Origin: Pocillopora verrucosa
Lineage: Eukaryota > Cnidaria > Anthozoa > Scleractinia > Pocilloporidae
Assembly: GCF_036669915.1 (NCBI RefSeq)
Contig: NC_089324.1
Location: forward strand, 3,871,244 to 3,935,243
Length of the DNA stretch: 64,000 bases
Direction of reading: 5' to 3'
The translations under genes were made by a program, and so were the position numbers. The notes under the pieces are model-generated. The model worked only from the letters and a program-made list of their open reading frames with translations, had not been told where the DNA came from and did not search any database. Positions 44,811-53,600 of this stretch are shown here, in pieces; position 1 is the first letter of the stretch, and every line of letters begins with the position of its first letter.

Positions 44811-46755
44811 TCATTCAAAGATCTGAATACGATGGTTATCGTGATCACATACAGCAATTCGGTCGTTACTTAAAATTGCCAGGGACGTAGGAAATTTAAA
44901 CTCTCCTAAACTGCTACCCTTTGTTCCAAACTTGCCAATAAACTTACCATTGGGCTCAAACACTTGTACTCTGTCATTACTTCCATCACAGATCATCAGG
45001 TGTCCTGATTTGTTCACTGCTATAAAACAAGGACCGCGAAATTCCCCGTCCCCTCTACCTTCCTTTCCAAACGCGTATTGAAAGTTTCCATTCCTGTCAA
45101 AAACTTTGATACAATCTTCATCGTTGTCTGACACTATGAAATATCTATCATACAGAATACAATGGAAAGGCGATTTAAAAAAGCCCTGCCCACCTATTTT
45201 CATAAGGAACTTTCCATCGGGAGAAAAGATTTTGATTAAGCTGTTTCCTCTATCAGCAATGATCACATTACCGGCCGTCACTGTCTACAGATAAACCCAA
45301 AGGATCATTGAGTTGGTTATCAAGATGCCCACGGCCACCAAAGCTTCTTACGAACTCACCCCTCCCATTGAAAATCTGAATTCGACTCAAATTGTCCGCG
45401 ACAAAAATATTCCCATTATTATGAAAAACTATTCCTCTAGGATATTCAAGTTCTCCCGCTTCGCTACTCCAACGACCAAAGGATCCTAAGTAATTTCCAT
45501 CACTGTTAAAGATTTTAATTGTGTGATTGAAATTATCAGAAACAGCTATCTCATCCCTGGCATTTACAGCCAGCCCAAAAGGATTGTTAAGCATATCTAA
45601 AGACGAACCTTCCTCACAGAAAGTTAAAACAGGTTTGAGTTGAAATGGTTTTACGAGTACCAGAAAAGGACTCTGGTGAATATGTTCCCCGTTTACCTGT
45701 ACACTCACTTGACACCTTCCTTGATATTTTGGAGTATCACAGTCATTTATTCCTACTTTCGTCGCGCATTCTCGTCCTCGTTCATCTCCGATCTCCACTG
45801 TGACACGGTCACGTTTATCGTAACACTGTTTACCACGACCGTTCCTTGAGGTCAAAGTAAATTGTGCCTCACGGTTTATAATTCCTTCTTCAATTCCTTT
45901 GCCTTCGCAAATAAAATGACTTGCCGTAGTGGGTTGCAAGATTTGCAAAGTTCCAATGTCATCAGTTTTGATACTCTCCAATAGTTTTGGATTTTCCTCG
46001 AAAACGAAACCAGCGGGAAGGCTTTTGGAGTCACGGTCAATTGGCTCGGTTTGAGCAACTCCTTCAAAAATGGCGTCTAGTGATTTTTTTAGTTGAACGA
46101 TTTCAGCGTTACTGCTACGAGTTAAAAGCTTATCAGCGTTTTCCAGCGCAGATTCTATAGCCGCAATTTGCCGTTGAATTTCGGTTTTTCTTTCCGTTAC
46201 AAGATCAAGCGATCTGCTCGTTTCTTTCTTCAAGGGTGATAGTATCTTTTGCTTTTTCGCCTCAATAACGGCCACGAGATTGTCAACAAGTCTTTGAACA
46301 TCTCTCTTCACGTCTCCGCCTTGCTGCATCAGTTTGGCGAACTCTTTATCAAGATCAAGTCGAATGGCGGTTTTCATCTTCGCTTGCAAATTGCATCTCT
46401 GCTTTTCAACCAACGACTTCATCTCACTCTTCTGTATTTCTGCCTCTTCAGTCCTTGACTAATTTCATAATATGGCCACCGTGGTCCAATGTGACACAAA
46501 TTTGACAAACTGGCATTTCGCAAGTCTTGCAAAAGTACTTCAGCTCTTCTTTGTTGTGATCTTCCTTAGGACAAAAGGTAGGTCGTTTCATTACATCCTC
46601 ATAGTCCTTGTCTTGAAAATCATTGAGCGCCAGGACACGGTGATCTTTGTAGCTTTTCATGATGCTGTGCCCAATTACGCACTCTTGGTAATCATTACAA
46701 TAGCAACTTTCCGAGCTTATCTAGTCGCAATTTCCACATTTCAAAGAGCAATCTC
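44811..46755 (-). pseudogene. TRIM-NHL protein pseudogene (B-box, coiled coil, filamin-Ig, NHL), no RING
   Basis: Read on the minus strand, a partial B-box 1 (KCGNCD then an in-frame TAG near 46725, then CYCNDY..C) leads to an intact B-box 2 (FCPKEDHNKEELKYFC, CEMPVCQICVTLDHGGH). A frameshift near 46455 follows, then an open stretch of 384 codons with coiled coil, filamin-type Ig and NHL repeats (NPFGLAVN..EIAVSD, YPRGIVF..IFVAD). A second frameshift near 45280 coincides with an extra CCGG, and the last NHL repeats follow to the stop at 44811. There is no RING and no introns. The layout matches the TRIM2/3/71-like class of RNA- or protein-regulating E3 ligases. With three breaks it is almost certainly not functional, unless the assembly is in error. 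Confidence 0.85.
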
Positions 46756-46905
46756 CCCTCTTTCGGCATCACCATGGGCAGCAATGTGTATCAGGCTCAC
46801 TGACTTCATCGATTGGAGTACAGAATGCTTTGTAGCAGACTCTCCTATCAAAGGCCTTACGCCAAGAAGTGTTCCAATCATCTCTACTTCCTTTCTTGCA
46901 CACAT
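46741..46905 (-). pseudogene. CHAT-domain fragment, paralogue of the intact TPR-CHAT gene
   Basis: A stretch of 54 codons plus TGA on the minus strand closely matches residues about 1657-1709 of the intact gene at 50.7-56.2 kb, including the motif around the catalytic-type His (SLIHIAAHGDAERGE). Upstream in the same frame there are stops, and the catalytic Cys part is missing. It abuts the truncated B-box of the TRIM-NHL pseudogene, overlapping it by about 15 bp in another frame. Confidence 0.85.
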
Positions 46906-47095
46906 AACTTGTTAGTTAGAACAACTTCTTCAGTCTCCGGACCCTTTCCAATCCAAGTCTTTTCAAACAGAAAGAGCTGGTTTTTGCCAAAACAAAGGGT
47001 CCCTCATTGAAAATACTGGTGTGCGAGATGTGCTTTCTGATTTGTTATTAATGCCAGAAGGAATTTGATCATTTTGCATTATCTGAAACTTAAAA

Positions 47096-47300
47096 CCTCT
47101 TTACACCCTAACATCAGTATCTATATTCTCCATACTTTTCTCTGTACAATTCTTCTGGTACTGACAAGGAGAATTTGTTTAACAATCAAAGGTTCTTAAG
47201 ATGGTGATCATTTGCCTTGTTCTCATTATCTTAATGAATGACTCATCAGTATTATTATTATAAGGAGAAACTATATGTTGGTCACTCCCAGTGTTCAAAG
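47096..47300 (-). repeat. TTAA MITE family B
   Basis: ACACCCTAACATCAGTATCT, GGAGAATTTGTTTAACAATC and TAAGGAGAAACTATATGTTG blocks in reverse orientation. Confidence 0.75.
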
Positions 47301-49069
47301 AGCTAAAAACACAAATATCTACGTGAAAAACTATTGAATACCTATAAATTCCCTTGTCATGAAAACCTAGCAATCCCATTAGAAATATGAAAGAATCGTC
47401 CAAAAGCATCGATCTGAGGCTCGGCACCCTAACGTGCTTCCTCCAGCTCGCTCCAGACTTGTCTCCGCTTACATAAAAAGGTCCTGGAGGCTGAGAGACG
47501 GTCTATGGGAGAAGAGAAGAGAAAGCTTCCCTCCTTAACGAATTACTGCAGGACAACTAACATGAGAGCGAATAAATTCATTTACCTCCTTGCTTCTTCT
47601 CCAGTTGTTGGTGCATACATTAGAATAACGCTCCACAAATAAAAGATTGTCCTGCACTTAGTGTAATAGAAATCCTACGTAAATCGGCCAACGACAAGCG
47701 GACAAAATTAATAGGTAATTGATAATACTTAAAGGACCTTTCGTACTGGCGCTTACGTTTGGCCGCTCAGCGGGCCTAAGGAAGAGAATGACTATACGGA
47801 ACCGACAGTCGAACAGAAATAGACAACCACATTTTATTGGCTGCCTGATATGACTGACGTATGACGTATGTTGCAAAAACTCAAACGACGAAAAGAGATG
47901 GCTAAAATTATTTCCTTAGCAGGGCACTCAAGGCTACAGGTTGTGGTAAGTACTGTCTACGAAAACAACTAATTCACTTCCATTAATTTGCCTTGACATA
48001 GACTAAGAAAAACATTTTGGCTTGGAGCATCGGTTTTAAGAACTGCTTCAAACCTCGTTCAGTTATGAATGATATGATAAATGACTTGGCGGAAGATAAT
48101 TCTGATATGTGCGATAGAAATTGAAAGAAATTAATAAGCAGCAAAGTCGGTTTAACGTTCCCCACCTAGACCCACCAAACATTGACTACATTCGACGAAT
48201 TAACAGGTATTTTAACCGACACTGGATATAAAGATTTCTCTCAAGCTATTTTCTCTGAAGATTAAATTCCGACATCCTCCGAGTTAGCCGAAGGGCTATC
48301 TACTAACGCTCCAGCCTCGAGCAGAATTCCAAGCGTTATGTGAAAAATATTAATTCCGATTTTCCGTTACAGAAGCTTAAATGAAATTCATTTTGTTTCT
48401 TCCAATGAAGGAAAGACGAGGAGAGACGGATAATTGTTATCCTACTTTTGAAGCGGCGCCATCTGATGAAAATATATTTCGGTTTTGTACGTCAAACTTT
48501 TTTACCGATGACGGATGTGAGCATGCAAAAATGAAACAATTCACTTTGGTTGCAGGTAACATCCGGTCTGCGTATACACTGAACCGTTTGATTTACTCAA
48601 AATTACAAGATTTGTTACATTGCTGAATTGGAGCTTCTGTCTTGAAACGGTAAGCTATTTGTGTTCGATGTCTGTCTCTTCATAAGCTGTTCATTTTCCA
48701 GTAAGTGTAATTTGAGTCATCGAAGACAAAGTTGGTAAATAAGAGGAACGGCTGGGTTGAAAAGTGTTGTACCCTAAATAGACAACACATTGCTGTCTTC
48801 GTTTATCTCTTAAGGGTGTTCATCTAAATAAGACGGAAATATCGTAACAATCACGTGATGTCACGATCGAGAGGATTTCGCTTTCTGTAAGTGAGAAATA
48901 ATACCTCTTTTAGGGAGGGGAGGGAAAGGGAATTTTCGTAAGAATGTACAACATCGGTCATCTATTTGAGTTTACATATTCTCTTTATTCGGGCAAACGA
49001 TTTAAACTTGAAAAGTAGTGCACCGAGCGATCACACGAATTATCAAAAGTTACAAATTCTATTTCTAGT

Positions 49070-49167
49070 AATATTCTCGGGCCTTGTCATATTGACCGAG
49101 TGAATGGAATAAAGTTCTTACGTTTCCATAGCTTGTTGCTTCTCCATCCCTGTCGCCAATTTCTATT
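49070..49167 (-). pseudogene. inverted remnant of one TPR unit from a TPR-CHAT gene
   Basis: The minus strand reads KIEIGDRDGEATSYGN then TLFHSLGQYDKAREYY and a stop, almost identical to one 40-residue unit of the intact gene. The GGCGACAGGGATGG spelling matches the first unit of that gene (near 50849) rather than the common GGTGACAGGAATGG of the later units. Isolated; no other unit found beside it. Confidence 0.85.
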
Positions 49168-50409
49168 TTAACATTTCACCATGGATTTTTTTCTTCTTTT
49201 TTCCAGGAAAAAGCTGACCTCCTTCGAAAGATCTCATACAAGTCCCTTTACCTTCATCAAAATGAATAAGGAACGTTTCTAACTTCAAAAGGTAATTTGC
49301 ATCAATGCTGACTGTTTTAGAAATTCAAACATCAATAGTATCGTTATGAAAGCTTCAAAAGAAAATTATCGTAGGAATAACAACATTAGCAGCATATAGA
49401 AATCTAACTGTCACCCCCCTCTTTGAAAAAAAACATCGACAAATAATGCGTCTTTTACAAGGATTTACACAATCAAAATCCAAGATCATCAAATGAAGTG
49501 CATATCGATTATGTACGGACAATTATAATAAACACTCCATAGAGTGCAGGACCTTTACACAGAGGTAGCCAATATGGACCATTCTCCGAACTCATGCAAA
49601 ACCTGTGAGTTTTAATATATAGTTAGGAAAAAGATCAAAGAAAACCTACTTACTGATTAAATTTCTAGAAACGCTAACTTGTTGCAAGGAAATGCGATTA
49701 TTATTAAGATATGGGCTGGGCAGTTTAGAATTAGCAGTAAGCAGTATGATGTAACACGAGCTCCCTTGAGAGCCCAATAAATCGCAATTGTTGAGAGCAT
49801 TGCTCCTTCTTACATAATTGAATTGAATTACTGTAAACTAAATATGAATCAGCAGATCAAATGAAGCTTGTTGTATTCTGATAGGCAGTTGAATTTCCCA
49901 GTTGATTTCTGATCTGCGTGATTCGCGTGACAGTGTAACGAACACCCCAGTAGAACAGACGGCAAAGGCGTGTTCCTCTTTGATGGACGATGTAATAAAA
50001 ATCCATCTGCGAAAAGAGAGGCTATAGTCCAAACTCCGTAGAAAATATGTATTAAACTTGTCAGATGAACCACAACATTTGGCTAAGATAAAAACTCCGA
50101 AACTTCTTAAAAGTCATAACAAAGGGTAAGAGAACGAAAGCTCAAAAACAATTAACTAAACTCCGTTAAGACAAGCAACAAAATTACGCGAAAAATGTCC
50201 ACGTCAGTTGTCCAGTGTCAAGGTTAGAGTTCTTTGACGTGATTTGCTAATTGTGAAATCACGTGCGCCGCGCGTGAATGCAAAAAGATTACAAGGCGGG
50301 GAGAGGAAGATAAAAATTGAAATTTGAAAAGATTTTCTACAAACAATCCGTGTTTAAGTTTTCACTAATTTCTTCTTTTTTTCCAAACTGAGAAGAAACA
50401 GAGTAAAGA

Positions 50410-50676
50410 TGGACAGACGTGTTGCAAGCCATCAGGGTATACAAGGAATGTTTGATTATATTACACAGTCAGGCGCAGGCTATCGATAGTTCATTGGCAA
50501 ACTTTATGTTCCGAGCCATCTACAGGAAAATAATCCGTGCTTACCTTTATATAAAGGATTACACAAGTACAGAAAAATACATCAAGGAACTCCTCCTATA
50601 CTTGGACTTTAATGACACCGCTGAAAAAGGATGGCTACATTTAAAACTGGCAGAAATACTTCAGGTACAAAATTAA
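50410..50676 (+). pseudogene. N-terminal segment of the TPR-CHAT gene cut off by an in-frame TAA (or 5' exon)
   Basis: The frame WTDVLQAIRVYKECL ... ELLLYLDFNDTAEKGWLHLKLAEILQVQN is open and helical, TPR-like in character, and in the same frame as the large ORF. It ends in TAA at 50674-50676, one codon before the ATG at 50680. A different frame starting with the ATG at 50409 stops after 26 codons. It may be a mutated N-terminal extension, a uORF-like leader, or evidence for a sequencing error at the TAA. The upstream end is not fixed: a stop in this frame lies at about 50403. Confidence 0.55.
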
Positions 50677-50679
50677 GTA

Positions 50680-53600
50680 ATGGAGTCCAGGAAACTTTAC
50701 GAATCAGCAACCAAAATAATGAAAACGATGGGAAACACACATGGCCAGGCACTATGTTACGCAAAGCTCGGAGTAATGTTGCAATCGTATAGTCAATATG
50801 ACAAGGCCCGAGAATATCAGGAGAAAGCACTCGCTATCAATATAGAAATTGGCGACAGGGATGGCGAAGCAACAAGCTACGGAAACCTAGGAGCTTTGTT
50901 CCAGTCATTAGGTCAATACGACAAGGCCCGAGAATATCAGGAGAAGGCACTCGCTTTCAAAATAGAAATTGGTGACAGGAATGGAGAAGCAACAAGCTAC
51001 GGAAACCTCGGAACTTTGTTCCAATCACTCGGTCAATATGACAAGGCCCGAGAATATCAGGAGAAAGCGCTCGCTATCAAAATAGAAATTGGTGACAGGA
51101 ATGGAGAAGCCACAAGCTACGGAAACCTAGGAACTTTGTTCCAGTCACTGGGTCAATATCACAAGGCCCGAGAATATCAAGACAAAGCACTCGCTATCAG
51201 AATAGAAATTGGTGACAGGAATGGAGAAGCAACAAGCTACAGAAACCTCGGAACTTTGTTCCAATCACTAGGTCAATATGAAAAGGCCCGAGAATATCAG
51301 GAGAAAGCACTCGCTTTCAATATAGATATTGGTGACAGGAATGGAGAAGCAACAAGCTACGGAGAACTAGGAGCTTTGTTCCAAGCACTAGGTCAATATG
51401 ACGAGGCCCGAAAATATCAGGAGAAAGCGCTCGCTACCAATATAGAAATTGGTGACAGGAATGGAGAAGCCACAAGCTACGGAAACCTAGGATTTTTGTT
51501 CCGATCATCCGGTCAACTTGACAACGCCCGAGAATATCAAGAGAAAGCACTCGCTATCAGAATAGAAATTGGTGACAGGAATGGAGAAGCAACAAGCTAC
51601 GGAAACCTCGGAACTTTGATCCGATCATCTGGTCAATATGACCAGGCCCGCGAATATCAGAAGAAAGCACTCGCTATCAGAATAGAAATTGGTGACAGGA
51701 ATGGAGAAGCAACAAGCTACGGAAACCTCGGAACTTTGTTCCAATCACTAGGTCAATATGAAAAGGCCCGAGAATATCAGGAGAAAGCACTCGCTATCAG
51801 AATAGAAATTGGTGACAGGAATGGAGAAGCCACAAGCTACGGAAACCTAGGAACTTTGTTCCAGTCACTGGGTCAATATCACAAGTCGCGAGAATATCAG
51901 GAGAAAGCACTCGGCATCAATATAGATACTGGTGACAGGAATGGAGAAGCAACAAGCTACGGAAACCTCGGAACTTTGTTCCGATCATCCGGTCAATATG
52001 ACAAGGCCCGAGAATATCAGGAGAAAGCACTCGCTATCAATATAGATATTGGTGACAGGAATGGAGAAGCCACAAGCTACGGAGAACTAGGAGCTTTGTT
52101 CCAAGCACTAGGTCAATATGACAAGGCCCGAAAATATCAGGAGAAAGCGCTCGCTACCAATATAGTAATTGGTAACAGGAATGGAGAAGCCACAAGCTAC
52201 GGAAACTTAGGATTTTTGTTCCGATCATCCGGTCAACTTGACAACGCCCGAGAATATCAAGAGAAAGCACTCGCTATCAGAATAGAAATTGGTGACAGGA
52301 ATGGAGAAGCCACAAGCTACGGAAACCTAGGAGCTTTGTTCCAGTCACTGGGTCAATATGACAAGGCCCGAGAATATCAGGAGAAAGCACTCGGCATCAA
52401 TATAGATACTGGTGACAGGAATGGAGAAGCAACAAGCTACGGAAAACTAGGAACTTTGTTCCACTCACTAGGTCAATATGACAAGGCCCGAGAATATCTG
52501 AAGAAAGCACTCGCTACCAATATAGAAATTGGTGACAGAAATGGAGAAGCAACAAGCCACGGAAACCTCGGAACTTTGTTCCAGTCACTAGGTCAATATG
52601 ACAAGGCCCGAGAATATCTGGAGAAAGCAACCGCTATCAATATAGAAATTGGTGACAGGAATGAAGAAGCAACAAACTACGGAAACCTCGGAACTTTGTT
52701 CCAATCACTCGGTCAATATGACAAGGCCCGAAAATATCATGAGAAAGCACTCGCTATCAAAATAGAAATTGGTGACAGGAATGGAGAAGCCACAAGCTAC
52801 GGAAACCTAGGAACTTTGTTCCAGTCACTGGGTCAATATGACAAGGCCCGAGAATATCAGGAGAAAGCACTCGCTTTCAAAATAGAAATTGGTGACAGAA
52901 ATGGAGAAGCAACAAACTACGGAAACCTTGGAACTTTGTTCCAATCACTCGGTCAATATGACAAGGCCCGAAAATATCATGAGAAAGCACTCGCTATCAG
53001 TATAGAAATTGGTGACAGGAATGGAGAAGCAACAAACTACGGAAACCTCGGAACTTTGTTCCAATCACTCGGTCAATATGACAAGGCACGAGAATATCAG
53101 GAGAAAGCACTCGCTTTCAAAATAGAAATTGGTGACAGAAATGGAGAAGCAACAAACTACGGAAACCTTGGAACTTTGTTCCAATCACTCGGTCAATATG
53201 ACAAGGCCCGAAAATATCATGAGAAAGCACTCGCTATCAGTATAGAAATTGGTGACAGAAATGGAGAAGCAACAAACTACGGAAACCTTGGAACTTTGTT
53301 CCAATCACTCGGTCAATATGACAAGGCCCGAAAATATCATGAGAAAGCACTCGCTATCAGAATAGAACTTGGTGACAAGAATGGAGAAGCATCAGGCTAC
53401 GGAAACCTAGGAACTTTGCTCCAATTACTAGGTCAATATGACAAGGCCCGAGAATATCAGGAGAAAGCACTCGCTATCAGTAGAGAAATTGGTGACAGGA
53501 ATGGAGAAGCAACAAGGTATGGAAACCTAGGAACTTTGTTCCAATTACTCTGTCAATATGAAAAGGCCCGAGAATATCAGGAGAAAGCACTCGTTAAAAG

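Larger units (their letters stand above)
47011..50408. other. region without a firm gene upstream of the TPR-CHAT gene
   Basis: Holds a reverse family B MITE (47096-47300) and an inverted TPR-unit remnant (49070-49167). The open frame at 48381-48626 has no recognisable features. The 3' part presumably contains the TPR-CHAT promoter or a 5' exon. Confidence 0.5.

Noticed and set aside
48381-48626. 81-codon ORF upstream of the TPR-CHAT gene
   Set aside because: No recognisable domain or repeat, and no flanking splice sites; chance frame is the simplest explanation.
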